DNA of 43,501 nt from Leidyana gryllorum EB-2025a (GCA_048772705.1 JBLWGC010000074.1:1-43501); one strand, 5' to 3'; shown: positions 30,045 through 38,276, numbered from the stretch's first letter. Numbers and translations are program-made. The notes: generated by a model not told the origin, from the sequence alone.

Positions 30045-30138
30045 GAAATGTTGTTGGCTCGCCGCTCCACGCGTTCTCTATCCGTGGAATCTCAAAATGG
30101 AAGAACTTCTGGGGTTGCAGGCCGGCGTATCCAGAGCG

Positions 30139-30209
30139 TCCGAGATAGTATAGCGCTTGGTATTTCCGCCTATTACGCGGACGACCAGGGTCGATTCCCG
30201 GTCTCGGGA
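30139..30209 (+). pseudogene. Asp-body tRNA with ATT triplet
   Basis: Acceptor and stem TCCGC/GCGGA kept, loop CTATTAC gives ATT; D-loop altered and one T-arm base missing. The same ATT form recurs at 42235. Confidence 0.75.
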
Positions 30210-30270
30210 TGAAGTCCAGACCAGCTGAGACAAAATCTGAGTTGCAGCAGTTGTGAGGGGCTGGAACTGC

Positions 30271-30310
30271 TCCGGGATTATACGAGTGTGAGCCGCGTAT
30301 GGTAGCCGAC
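30271..30310 (-). pseudogene. tRNA-Glu relic
   Basis: Inverted form of the relic at 33621 (GAGTGTGAGCCGCGTATGG). Confidence 0.4.
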
Positions 30311-30348
30311 CTTGGAGAGACGTGGCATTCCGTCAACAACTATCAGAC

Positions 30349-30420
30349 GGGCTGTTCTGGGAATCGAACACATCCCTTCTTCCACCCGAAAGAAGAATCA
30401 TACCACTAGACCAAACAGCC
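30349..30420 (-). pseudogene. tRNA-Pro(CGG), T-stem broken
   Basis: Acceptor and anticodon arms intact; T-stem 5' strand ATGTG cannot pair with CCCAG. Confidence 0.76.
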
Positions 30421-30484
30421 GCCTGTCGGTGGTGCAAACCGCTGAGGACACTTGAGATAGTGACACCAAATGTCACAACGTCTC

Positions 30485-30557
30485 TGCCTCGGCCGTGGAT
30501 CGAACACGGGACTTCCAGATCTTCAGTCTGGCGCTCTCCCAACTGAGCTACCGAGGC
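30485..30557 (-). tRNA. tRNA-Phe(GAA)
   Basis: 73 nt, acceptor GCCTCGG/CCGAGGC, discriminator A, stem CCAGA/TCTGG with loop CTGAAGA, T-stem CCGTG/CACGG with TTCGATC. All paired. Confidence 0.95.
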
Positions 30558-30644
30558 GGTAGGTAGTCACGGAAGGCGATGAAAATAAGCACTTACCGCG
30601 GCGGTATGTGGGGCCACTCCTCGCCGCATGGCGAAATCGACAGT

Positions 30645-30688
30645 AGCCAACTTGCCCGAGTGGGGAAGGGGGGTAGACTGGAATTCAT
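30645..30688 (+). pseudogene. tRNA-Ser 5' half
   Basis: CCAACTTGCCCGAGTGG to the anticodon loop, breaking off at GAATTC. Confidence 0.65.
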
Positions 30689-30725
30689 GCGTAAGTCGGT
30701 GTCTGACCCCTCCAATCACATCGCA

Positions 30726-30773
30726 CGACAACTGCTGGATCTGCACCAGCGCGGCCCAGGCCCAGTTGAATTC
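30726..30773 (-). pseudogene. tRNA-Ser 3' half, opposite strand
   Basis: T-arm, variable arm and 3' acceptor of Ser, breaking off at GAATTC in the anticodon loop; faces the 5' half at 30645. Confidence 0.65.
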
Positions 30774-30832
30774 TGTGGTGGAAATGATGCTATTCCCAGC
30801 ATCAAACCCTCATATGGATCGAGACAGGGAGT

Positions 30833-30904
30833 GCCTTCTTAGCTTAGGGGCAGAGCATTCGCTTAGTAAGCGAAAGGTCGCCGATTTGATTCCGGCAGAA
30901 GGCT
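30833..30904 (+). tRNA. tRNA-Thr(AGT), altered T-loop
   Basis: T-loop TTTGATT and one T-stem mismatch; other arms intact. Direct twin at 39683 is sound. Confidence 0.82.
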
Positions 30905-30953
30905 TTGGTCACGACCCAATCAATTCTATAACTGTTTCCCTCCTGCGCACACT

Positions 30954-31025
30954 TAGCAGTGCGTCGTTTCGATCGACGAACCTTTGGGTTATGAGCCCAA
31001 CACTCTTCCACTGAGCTACACTGCT
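30954..31025 (-). tRNA. Initiator tRNA-Met(CAT)
   Basis: All arms of the initiator family intact. Confidence 0.95.
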
Positions 31026-31160
31026 CAGTCTGCAACATGGAAGAGGGAGCCGAAATGCGATTCTTGAGATGTTAATGGCCTTGAGTGCCGAAGTGGGCCA
31101 AGGAGGTGGCTGTGTTGGCTGTGAGGGGAACTTGTCCCGTCGGGTCAACCGACAACCAAC

Positions 31161-31232
31161 GGGCTGTTCTGGGAATCGAACCCAGGACTCCTTCCACCCT
31201 AAGGAAGGATCATACCACTAGACCAAACAGCC
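31161..31232 (-). tRNA. tRNA-Pro(AGG)
   Basis: Same as 9865. Confidence 0.95.
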
Positions 31233-31365
31233 GACCGGTCGGTCGTGCAACCCGCTGAGGACATTTGACCTAGTGGTCATACTATGTTGAGAACCAACAA
31301 ATGCGATGGGTCTGCACAACAAAATGGAAGGACTTTTGGGGTTTCAGGCCGGTTTGTTCGGAGCG

Positions 31366-31437
31366 TCCGAGATAGTATAGTGGTTAGTATTTCCGCCTGT
31401 CACGCGGAAGACCCGGGTTCGATTTCCGGTCTCGAAG
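31366..31437 (+). tRNA. tRNA-Asp(GTC)
   Basis: One acceptor mismatch (TCTCGAA strand); T-stem paired with G-U. Confidence 0.89.
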
Positions 31438-31492
31438 CACACTTGATTTCGCTTAAGATTCTCCCCTTTGGTTCCCGCTGAAAGTTGCGAGC

Positions 31493-31565
31493 TACAGCCA
31501 CCGAGGATCGAACTCGGGACCTTCTGCGTGTGAAGCAGACGTCGTGACCACTAGACCATGGCTGC
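31493..31565 (-). tRNA. tRNA-Val(CAC)
   Basis: Identical to 3278. Confidence 0.95.
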
Positions 31566-31628
31566 AGAGAAGGTCCCGCAGACCAAGAGAAGTGGCGAGG
31601 TTTTACGAAGTACTGAGTACTAGTTTTG

Positions 31629-31699
31629 AGGTCGCCCCGGGAATCGAACGCAGTCGGGAGATTCAGAGTCTCCAGTGCTAACCACTACACCAAGTAACC
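31629..31699 (-). pseudogene. tRNA-Gln(CTG), one base short
   Basis: T-stem base missing and acceptor weakened; loop CTCTGAA on an intact stem. Inverted twin of the CTA copy at 12168. Confidence 0.8.
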
Positions 31700-31806
31700 G
31701 ATCAGTCCTTCCCAAAAAAGAGTTGGTAGAGCCATCCGGGCTAGCGCTCCCTCAACTGGACACATGCAACACGCGTCTCTCTACTGACCTTTGAAATATT
31801 GTAACT

Positions 31807-31879
31807 GACTCTGGTATCTTAGTCGGCAGAGTGTGTGATTGTAAAATGCAAACTCGGAAATCCGGGCTCTGAGGCAACC
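31807..31879 (+). pseudogene. Asn-like tRNA relic
   Basis: Inverted twin of 11988. Confidence 0.5.
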
Positions 31880-31980
31880 TTCACACATACTGCGGTGCCC
31901 GAGTCTAGCCAAGGGTAAAGGGCACACTTGAAAGCTTTCAACTCTGTAGTAAAAAAGCGGCACTTGCAGACTACGAAGTT

Positions 31981-32053
31981 TGGACGACCTGGGCATTGAT
32001 CCCAGTACCTCTCGCATGCTAAGCGAGCGCTCTACCATTTGAGCTAGTCGCCC
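31981..32053 (-). tRNA. tRNA-Ala(AGC)
   Basis: Inverted twin of 11814, with the same ATCAATG T-loop. Confidence 0.92.
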
Positions 32054-32142
32054 TTTGTGCAGACCCCGTCGCATTTTGTTGATTCTCAACATCGTATGAC
32101 CACTCTCGCGACTGTGCTCACCGCGTTGCACGACCGACAGGC

Positions 32143-32170
32143 GGCTGTTTGGTCTAGTGGTATGATTCTT
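32143..32170 (+). pseudogene. tRNA-Pro 5' fragment at a junction
   Basis: Inverted twin of 11700, so the junction predates the duplication. Confidence 0.78.
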
Positions 32171-32187
32171 AAGCGAGATCAACTGTG

Positions 32188-32259
32188 CTCCGAGACCGGG
32201 AATCGAACCCGGGTCTTCCGCGTGACAGGCGGAAATACTAACCACTATACTATCTCGGA
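32188..32259 (-). tRNA. tRNA-Asp(GTC)
   Basis: Inverted twin of 11608, identical arms. Confidence 0.97.
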
Positions 32260-32352
32260 CGCTCCGAACACACCGGCCTGAAACCCCAAAAGTCCTTCAT
32301 CTTGAGATTCCAGGGATAGAAAACGCGTGGAGCGGCGAGCCAACAACATCCC

Positions 32353-32432
32353 GGCAAGGTGACCGAGTGGTCTGAGGCGCTGTGCTCAGACCGGAGTCCG
32401 AAAGGTCGTGGGTTCGAATCCCACTTTTGTCA
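32353..32432 (+). tRNA. tRNA-Leu(CAG)
   Basis: Third copy of 251, acceptor GGCAAGG. Confidence 0.87.
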
Positions 32433-32468
32433 GGTTGCGCCCCAAACGGGAAAAACATAGAGTCCGGT

Positions 32469-32536
32469 TGAGCCCACAGTGATTCGAACACCCAACCTTC
32501 TGGGAGTCAGACGCGCTACCGTTGCGCCATAGGCCC
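32469..32536 (-). pseudogene. tRNA-Trp pseudogene
   Basis: Third copy of 367. Confidence 0.85.
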
Positions 32537-32556
32537 AAAACCATCCCCCGTTCCAG

Positions 32557-32628
32557 ACTCATTTACCGGCAATCGGCCCGCTTCTTAGGCGTGACATTCG
32601 AAAATAGTAACCACTATGCTATCTCGGA
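32557..32628 (-). pseudogene. tRNA-Asp(GTC) pseudogene
   Basis: Third copy of 455. Confidence 0.7.
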
Positions 32629-32708
32629 CGCTTTGAACACGCCACGGACATTCCATTCGTTCAGAAAACGGCCGTTACCGTGTACGAGCTTCAACAACAA
32701 GGTGTGAC

Positions 32709-32779
32709 GCATCTGTGGTCTAGTGGTAGAATGTCTCGTTGCCATCGAGACGACCCGGGTTCGATTCCCGGCAGATGCA
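32709..32779 (+). tRNA. tRNA-Gly(GCC)
   Basis: Identical to 607. Confidence 0.95.
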
Positions 32780-32835
32780 GAGGACACATGGTTGCTTTTC
32801 CACATTCAGAAATGAGTTGGTGTAACCACATCGCA

Positions 32836-32917
32836 CGACAACTGCTGGATTTGAACCAGCGCGGGCCCGGCCCAGTAGATTTCTAGTCTACCCCCTTAAC
32901 CACTCGGGCAAGTTGCC
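32836..32917 (-). tRNA. tRNA-Ser(AGA)
   Basis: Identical to 744; the spacer before it is shorter than in the other copies. Confidence 0.95.
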
Positions 32918-32988
32918 GTTGTTGAACTTGGCATTTTGCGGCCAGTGGCTTCACATACGGTTCAGCAAGCTTTACTCGGACTGCTCGC

Positions 32989-33051
32989 GCCGCCCGAACC
33001 CGCGGTTCTCCCTTCAAAAGTCTTGTGCTCTATCGACGGAGTTGGGGCGGC
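32989..33051 (-). pseudogene. tRNA-Lys(TTT) pseudogene
   Basis: Most complete form of the Lys relic: 5' acceptor GCCGCCC, D-arm, CAAGACTTTTGAA, then a shortened T-arm. Confidence 0.6.
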
Positions 33052-33149
33052 AAGAAAGCTCGGACTTGGTAACAAATTCCAGTCGTATTGATGGTGGAAT
33101 CTTTCCGAGACGGTTCGGCTCTCGGCCGAAGCCTAAACTCGAGCACTTG

Positions 33150-33222
33150 TCCACTGTAGTCTAAGTGGCTAGGATATGCGGCTTTCACCCGCACGATTCG
33201 GGTTCAAGTCCCGGCAGTGGAA
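33150..33222 (+). tRNA. tRNA-Glu(TTC)
   Basis: T-stem TCGGG/CCCGG with a G-U; otherwise as 989. Confidence 0.94.
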
Positions 33223-33298
33223 GTCATTGGACCATTCGAGCAAAGTGCTCCAGTAACCTTCGTCAATAGTGACTGACTCGTGATCATTGGCTTGCATT

Positions 33299-33370
33299 GC
33301 CTTCTTAGCTTAGGGGCAGAGCATTCGCTTAGTAAGCGAAAGGTCGCCGGTTCGATTCCGGCAGAAGGCT
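33299..33370 (+). tRNA. tRNA-Thr(AGT)
   Basis: Identical to 1138. Confidence 0.95.
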
Positions 33371-33425
33371 CGACTGCATCGAATGGGCACCTGCAAGCTT
33401 ATCGCAACTCCAATCATCGTAGCTG

Positions 33426-33498
33426 AGCCTCGTAGCTCAGCCATCAGAGTGTAAGTCTCTTAGCCACGAAGTCGCAGGTTTGGAACCTGCTAGTACCT
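33426..33498 (+). pseudogene. Asn-body relic with CTT triplet
   Basis: Aligns base for base with Asn (73 nt, AGCTCAGC...CAGAG, GTCGCAGGTTTGGAACCTGC) but loop is CTCTTAG and the stem does not close. Family also at 38918, 41212, 43331. Confidence 0.6.
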
Positions 33499-33513
33499 GA
33501 CGCACCCACAGCG

Positions 33514-33584
33514 CTCTGTTTGGTCCAGTTATATATTCTTCCTTTGGGTGGAAGAAGTCCTGGGTTCGATTCCCAGAACAGCCC
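33514..33584 (+). pseudogene. tRNA-Pro(TGG), degenerate
   Basis: Anticodon and T-arms intact; acceptor 5' strand CTCTGTT and D-arm (CCAGTTATATA) damaged. Confidence 0.8.
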
Positions 33585-33620
33585 GTCTGATAGTTGTTGA
33601 CTCAATGCCACGTCTCTCCA

Positions 33621-33672
33621 AGGTCGGCTTCTATACGCGGCTCCCACTCGTACAATCCCGGATGAAGTCCAG
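33621..33672 (+). pseudogene. tRNA-Glu relic
   Basis: Longest copy of the relic seen at position 1: TATACGCGGCTCCCACTCGT, then CAATCCCGG. Confidence 0.42.
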
Positions 33673-33722
33673 ACCAGCTGAGACAAAATCTGAGTTGCAG
33701 CAGTTGTGAGGGGCTGGAACTG

Positions 33723-33794
33723 CTCCGAGACCGGGAATCGAACCCGGGTCTTCCGCGTGACTGGCGGAAAAACTAATCACTATACTATATCGGA
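33723..33794 (-). tRNA. tRNA-Asp(GTC) lacking U33
   Basis: Loop CAGTCAC in place of CTGTCAC, removing the near-universal U33; D-stem and acceptor each have one change. Confidence 0.78.
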
Positions 33795-33873
33795 CGCTAG
33801 TAAACACGACGGCCTCCAACCCCAGAACTCCTCGCATTTTGAGATTTCACGGACAGGAAACGGGTAACACTTC

Positions 33874-33923
33874 GGCAAGATGGCCGAGTGCTGTGTGCAA
33901 GCCGCCGTCCGAAAATGCGGGCG
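33874..33923 (+). pseudogene. tRNA-Leu relic
   Basis: Direct copy of 24873. Confidence 0.65.
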
Positions 33924-33956
33924 GATGATCGCAACCATGTTTAGGCTAATGACTGA

Positions 33957-34028
33957 AGCCTCCTGCCGGAATCGAACCAGCGACCTTTCGCTTACAAAGC
34001 GAATGCTCTGCCCCTAAGCTAAGGAGGC
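33957..34028 (-). tRNA. tRNA-Thr(TGT)
   Basis: Direct copy of 24956, identical. Confidence 0.95.
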
Positions 34029-34092
34029 ATTCCCTGTCTCGACCCATATGAGTTTTTGATGCCGGGAATTGCATCATTTCCACCACATCGCA

Positions 34093-34174
34093 CGACCACT
34101 GCTGGATTTGAACCAGCGCGGTCCAGGCCCAGTAGATTTCGAGTCTACCCCCTTATTTACTCGGGCAAGTTGCC
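34093..34174 (-). tRNA. tRNA-Ser(CGA), weakened D-arm
   Basis: Direct relative of 25092; D-loop reads GAGTAAATAAGG and one acceptor pair is lost. Loop CTCGAAA intact. Confidence 0.78.
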
Positions 34175-34282
34175 ACCTGTCGAACTCGGCATTTTGCGGC
34201 CAGTGATGTCACATACGGTTCAGCAAGCTCGACTAGGACCCCAAACCGTCGTGAAAAGTGCCAGCGAGTAAGAGATGTCGTC

Positions 34283-34364
34283 GGCAAGGTGGCCGAGTGG
34301 TTAAGGCGGCGGCCTGCTAAGCCGTTGGGTGCCACCCGCGTGAGTTCGAATCTCACCCTTGTCG
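34283..34364 (+). tRNA. tRNA-Ser(GCT)
   Basis: Inverted twin of 3642; intact. Confidence 0.95.
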
Positions 34365-34521
34365 GTAGCATTCGGGGAGAGCGCAACTGGTTGAATGATT
34401 GAACTGAGGTTTTTGCCCGACTCGAATCCAACTCTTGACGCTGGGGTCTGTATACAAGACCCGTGTTGCATGTGTCCAGTTGAGGAAGCGCTAGTCCGAC
34501 TCTTCTGGGATGGGCTGAACC

Positions 34522-34591
34522 GGTTGCGTCCTTGGTGGTTAGCACTCGACACTTTGGATTTTCCGACCTGGGTTCGGTCCCGGCGCGACCC
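34522..34591 (+). pseudogene. tRNA-Gln(TTG), degenerate
   Basis: Inverted twin of 3415. Confidence 0.75.
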
Positions 34592-34655
34592 TTGAACTGG
34601 TCCTCACTACTCCCTGAAGCATCGCCACTTCTCTTGGGCTGCGGGGACCATCCAT

Positions 34656-34727
34656 GCAGCCATGGTCTAGTGGTTACGACGTCTGCTTAACACGCGAAGG
34701 TCCCGAGTTCGATCCTCGGTGGCTGTA
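34656..34727 (+). pseudogene. tRNA-Val(AAC), one base short
   Basis: One base lost from the 3' anticodon stem (GCGAAGG); other arms intact. Confidence 0.8.
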
Positions 34728-34782
34728 GCTCGAAACTTTCAGCGGGCACCAAAAAAGACAATCTTAAGCGAGATCAACTGTG

Positions 34783-34854
34783 CTCCGAGACCGGGAATCG
34801 AACACGGGTCTTCCGCGTGACAGGCGGAAATACTAACCACTATACTATCTCGGA
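34783..34854 (-). tRNA. tRNA-Asp(GTC)
   Basis: One T-stem mismatch (CCGTG strand). Confidence 0.89.
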
Positions 34855-34948
34855 CGCTTCGAACACACCGGCCTGAAACCCCAAAAGTCCTTCCATCTTG
34901 AGATTCCAGGAATAGAAAACGCGTGGAGCGGCGAGCCAACAACATCCC

Positions 34949-35028
34949 GGCAAGATGACCGAGTGGTCTGAGGCGCTGTGCTCAGACCGGAGTCCGAAAG
35001 GTCGTGGGTTCGAATCCCACTTTTGTCA
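34949..35028 (+). tRNA. tRNA-Leu(CAG)
   Basis: Copy of 251, but its 3' flank belongs to the 28.2 kb block, so two blocks were joined through this gene. Confidence 0.88.
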
Positions 35029-35161
35029 GGCGTTGTAGTCAGGACAACCTGCGACTTCATCCCAGCATGCCCCCACGATGCGCGCGGGACAGCCCGCCGT
35101 GCACGTGGCACCCGGCTAACTTTTGTCGATACAACTGCCACATGATTCTCCAACTTACATT

Positions 35162-35225
35162 GCCTTCTGGGCAGAGCGTTCGCTTCGTAAGCGAGAAGTC
35201 GCCGGTTCGATTCCGGCAGAAGGCT
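35162..35225 (+). pseudogene. tRNA-Thr(CGT), D-arm deleted
   Basis: Eight bases missing from the D-arm; loop TTCGTAA and T-arm intact. Confidence 0.8.
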
Positions 35226-35291
35226 TTGTTGCATCGATAGGCTTAAGAGGAATGGCTGTCGCCACGTACAAGATTCACAAGATCGTGTTCT

Positions 35292-35360
35292 GCATCTGTG
35301 GTCTAGTGGAAGAGTCGATCGCTGCCATCGAGATAACCTGTGTGCGATTCCCGACTGCAA
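35292..35360 (+). pseudogene. tRNA-Gly(GCC), degenerate
   Basis: Inverted twin of 27893. Confidence 0.65.
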
Positions 35361-35403
35361 AATGGGAGCATGATGAGTTTGTCGGCGGTTTCGATTCTGA
35401 CCG

Positions 35404-35476
35404 TGGGAGTGGAGAGGATCGAACTCTCGACTTCAGGATTATGAGACCTACGCGCTACCGACTGCGCTACACTCCC
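35404..35476 (-). tRNA. Elongator tRNA-Met(CAT)
   Basis: 73 nt, acceptor GGGAGTG/CACTCCC, D-stem GCGC, loop CTCATAA, T-loop TTCGATC, discriminator A. Lacks the initiator's A1:U72 and A54. The stem has a U-U at 31-39, also seen in other eukaryotic elongator Met tRNAs. Only fully intact CAT copy of this body. Confidence 0.95.
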
Positions 35477-35552
35477 CCTCCGACTTTCTCCGAGGAATCA
35501 CCTGAACCCAGAACCATGCTGCCAGGCAGGTTGGGTCAAGATACAACAAAGC

Positions 35553-35624
35553 GGGCTGTTTTGGGAATGGAACCCAGGACTTCTTCCACCCGACGGCAGA
35601 ATCATACCACTAGACCAAACAGCC
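35553..35624 (-). tRNA. tRNA-Pro(CGG)
   Basis: Loop GTCGGGT; one anticodon-stem mismatch, T-loop TTCCATT. Inverted twin of 27634. Confidence 0.78.
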
Positions 35625-35712
35625 GCCTGTCATTCGTGTAACCCGCTGAAGACAGTTTAAAAAGTGGTCATCCTATGTTGAGAACCAACAAATGCGATGG
35701 GGTCCGCATAAC

Positions 35713-35785
35713 GGGAGACTAGCTCAAATGGTAGAGCGCTCGCTTAGCATGCGAGAGGTACTGGGATCGATGCCCAGGTCGTCCA
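35713..35785 (+). tRNA. tRNA-Ala(AGC)
   Basis: One acceptor mismatch (GGGAGAC); T-loop ATCGATG. Confidence 0.92.
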
Positions 35786-35903
35786 AAGTACGTACGGCTG
35801 CACGTGGCCGAATTCAAACCCATCGTTGTCATCTTTGAAGGGTCGCGAACCACAAGTGCCATTGGGAGAGCACCGCAGTCAATGTCTAGGGTGCCTCTGA
35901 AGC

Positions 35904-35977
35904 CGGTTTTGCTAGGTTCCGGACCTGCGAGCTTGTCATCAAAAGCCACACGCTCTGCCGACTGAGCTCACAAAACG
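35904..35977 (-). pseudogene. Asn-body relic with TTT triplet
   Basis: Inverted twin of 27283, with better D-arm and loop CTTTTGA. Confidence 0.6.
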
Positions 35978-36088
35978 CCTTACAATGTTGCAGAGCTTAG
36001 TAGAGGGACCCTCCACTTTCTACCGCAACCCCTTTCTTATAGGTTGACCCGACGGACCACGTCTTGTTGACCTCAACAGTGGAACTTG

Positions 36089-36161
36089 TCCACTGTAGTC
36101 TAAGTGGCTAGGATTTGCGACTCTCACCCGCATGATCCGGGTTCAAGTCCCGGCAGTGGAA
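36089..36161 (+). tRNA. tRNA-Glu(CTC)
   Basis: One anticodon-stem mismatch (TGCGA/CCGCA). Confidence 0.89.
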
Positions 36162-36237
36162 GTCGTTGGACCATTCGAGCAAAGTGCTCCAGTAACCTCC
36201 GTCAATAGTGACTGATTCGTGATCTTTGGCTTGCATT

Positions 36238-36309
36238 TCCTTGTTAGCTTAGGGGCAGAGCATTCGCTTAGTAAGCGAAAGGTCGCCGGTTTGATTCCGG
36301 CAGAAGGCT
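36238..36309 (+). pseudogene. tRNA-Thr(AGT), degenerate acceptor
   Basis: 5' strand TCCTTGT mispairs with AGAAGGC; T-loop TTTGATT. Confidence 0.76.
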
Positions 36310-36315
36310 CGACTG

Positions 36316-36362
36316 CACTCCTTCCACAGTAAGGAAGGATCATACCACTAGACCAAACAGCC
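36316..36362 (-). pseudogene. tRNA-Pro truncated, fused near Thr
   Basis: 5' acceptor, D-arm and anticodon arm of Pro (loop TTACTGT) end at the flank of the Thr gene at 36238; T-arm absent. Confidence 0.75.
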
Positions 36363-36416
36363 GCTTAGCCGGTGGTTCAACCCGCTGGGTACAGTCGAGA
36401 GACTCGTCTCACTATG

Positions 36417-36439
36417 TTAGACAACTCGGCCATCTTGCC
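36417..36439 (-). pseudogene. tRNA-Leu 5' fragment
   Basis: GGCAAGATGGCCGAGTTG only. Confidence 0.6.
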
Positions 36440-36533
36440 GGGATGTTGTTGACTCGCCGCTCCACACGTTTTCTGTGCTTGAAATCTCATAATGGAAGAA
36501 CTTTTGGGGTTGGAGGCCGGCGTGTTCAGAGCG

Positions 36534-36605
36534 TCCGAGATAGTATAGTGGTTAGTATTTCCGCCTGTCACGCGGAAGACCCGGGTTCGATTCCCGGTCT
36601 CAGAG
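36534..36605 (+). tRNA. tRNA-Asp(GTC)
   Basis: One acceptor mismatch (TCTCAGA strand). Confidence 0.92.
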
Positions 36606-36660
36606 CAGTGGTGGTTTCGCTTAAGATTCTCTCCTTTGGTTCTCGCTGAAAGTTGGGAGT

Positions 36661-36731
36661 TACACCACCGAGGATTCACCTCGGACTTTCTGCGTGTTAA
36701 GCAGACGTCGTAACCACTAGACCGTGGGAGC
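36661..36731 (-). pseudogene. tRNA-Val(AAC), rebuilt T-arm
   Basis: Direct copy of 28535, loop TTAACAC. Confidence 0.7.
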
Positions 36732-36803
36732 TATAGACACCGAGGATTCACCTCGGACTTTCTGCGTGTTGAGCAGACGTCGTAACCACTAGACCGTGGC
36801 TGC
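36732..36803 (-). pseudogene. tRNA-Val(AAC), rebuilt T-arm
   Basis: Direct relative of 28607 but loop TCAACAC keeps AAC. Confidence 0.7.
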
Positions 36804-36867
36804 ATGAATGGTCCCCGCAGCCCAAGAGAAGTGGCGAAGTTTCAGGGAGTAGTAAGGACCAGTTCCA

Positions 36868-36939
36868 AGGTCGCGCCGGGAATCGAACCCAGGTCGGGAG
36901 ATTCAGAGTCTCCAGTGCTAACCACTACACCACGCAACC
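36868..36939 (-). tRNA. tRNA-Gln(CTG)
   Basis: Identical to 28742. Confidence 0.95.
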
Positions 36940-37143
36940 AGTTCAGCCCACCCAAAAGAGTCGGTAGAATCATCCGGACTAGCGCTTCCTCAACTGGACA
37001 CACGCAACACGGGTCTCTTTACTGACCTCTGGGAATATTTTAGGTGGCTCATGTATATAGCGCCCAGCGTAGAGCGTTGGATTTGAGTCGGACAGAATGC
37101 TCACTTCAATCATTGAAGCAATTGCGCTCTTCGCGAATGCTAC

Positions 37144-37225
37144 CGTCAAGGATGAGTTTCGAACTCACGCGGGTGACACCCAACGGCTCAGCAGGCCGCC
37201 GCCTTAACCACTCGGCCACCTTGCC
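37144..37225 (-). tRNA. tRNA-Ser(GCT)
   Basis: Loop CTGCTGA; one acceptor mismatch (CCTTGAC strand). Other arms intact. Confidence 0.85.
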
Positions 37226-37560
37226 AAGAGTGTAACTGATCACACCTTTCGTCGGGAACCCCGTGCAAACTGTTAGTGATGTGGGTGGGTATAGCCCCTT
37301 CGAAGTGTCAGTATTTGGCTCTGGAATGACTGTTTGGCGGGGTGGAGGAAGGCCAATCATGGTGCTTTTGCGGAGCACAGTCGGATAGTTGGTCCAGTGA
37401 GTGTTTTACCTCAACTCTGCCTATTTTCGGTCACTTAAAGGGTGAGCCTGATCAGTTCCAAGTTCGCAGTCAAGCGCCGGCCCAACTGGGCGGGGGTGTT
37501 GTTGATGGAGCATCCCCTTGCACCCTTTTGACAGGAGGAGATGCATCGAGAGAAGTTTCA
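37226..37560. other. Spacer without tRNA
   Basis: About 335 bases, unlike other spacers. A Pro-like GACTGTTTGG at about 37327 and nothing else recognisable; no convincing reading frame. Confidence 0.4.
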
Positions 37561-37633
37561 CGGAGTGTAGCGCAGTCGGTAGCGCCTAGGTCTCATGTTC
37601 TTGAAGTCGAGAGTTCAATCCTCCCCACTCCCA
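37561..37633 (+). tRNA. Elongator tRNA-Met(CAT)
   Basis: Loop CTCATGT; first acceptor pair and one T-stem pair lost (CGGAGTG; TTCAATC T-loop). Confidence 0.78.
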
Positions 37634-37779
37634 CGGTCGGCATCGGAAGCGCCGACTAACTCGTATGGGGCGCCACCTGACAAGAGTGGACTTCAGCTGT
37701 CCGCTAGTGTCTGAGATGTTTGAGTCCAGCTGAGGGGGGATCCAGCATCCGGGTCGGTGCCATCTGTCGTCGCAGAAGT

Positions 37780-37853
37780 GGTCGCGTAGCTCAGTCGGTT
37801 AGAGCGTGAGCCTAATAAGCTCAAGGTCCCCGGTTCGAGCCCGGGCGTGACCA
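37780..37853 (+). tRNA. tRNA-Ile(AAT)
   Basis: 74 nt, acceptor GGTCGCG/CGTGACC, discriminator A, stem TGAGC/GCTCA with loop CTAATAA, T-stem CCCGG/CCGGG with TTCGAGC. Intact; single copy here. Confidence 0.95.
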
Positions 37854-37953
37854 AGTGAGTGGATCTTCGATAAAGAGTCGCCCTGCACTCGAGCAACCCC
37901 CAACATTCTGCGACCAATACGAAAGGTACGTGTTATAAAGTCCTCACTTCCCT

Positions 37954-38016
37954 GCCGCGCCAGCCCCGTCGGTAGAGCGCAAGACTTTCAATGGAGAGAC
38001 CGCGGGTTCGGGCAGC
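37954..38016 (+). pseudogene. tRNA-Lys pseudogene with TTC triplet
   Basis: Lys 5' half with loop CTTTCAA, joined to the Lys-relic T-arm seen at 10832. Confidence 0.65.
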
Positions 38017-38088
38017 GCCAGCAGTCCGAGTCAAGCTTGCTGAACCGTATGTGAAGCCACTGGCCGCTAAATGCCGAGTTCGACAGGT

Positions 38089-38142
38089 GGCAACTTGCCC
38101 GAGTGTTCAAGGGGGTAGACTAGAAATCTACTGGGCCTGGCC
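38089..38142 (+). pseudogene. tRNA-Ser(AGA), 3' end lost
   Basis: Perfect from acceptor to variable arm (loop CTAGAAA), then jumps to the spacer that normally precedes Pro. Confidence 0.8.
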
Positions 38143-38204
38143 AACAAGTTGGCTGTGTTGGTTCTGGGGGCAACTTGTCCCGTCGGATCCACTGACGACC
38201 AATA

Positions 38205-38276
38205 GGGCTGTTCTGGGAATCGAACCCAGGACTTCTTCCACCCGAAGGAAGAATCATACCACTAGACCAAACAGCC
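38205..38276 (-). tRNA. tRNA-Pro(CGG)
   Basis: Identical to 9097. Confidence 0.95.

Larger units (their letters stand above)
30485..30904. repeat. Direct duplication, Phe-Ser halves-Thr
   Basis: Repeated at 39344-39754 (offset 8850-8859), including both Ser halves. Confidence 0.9.
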
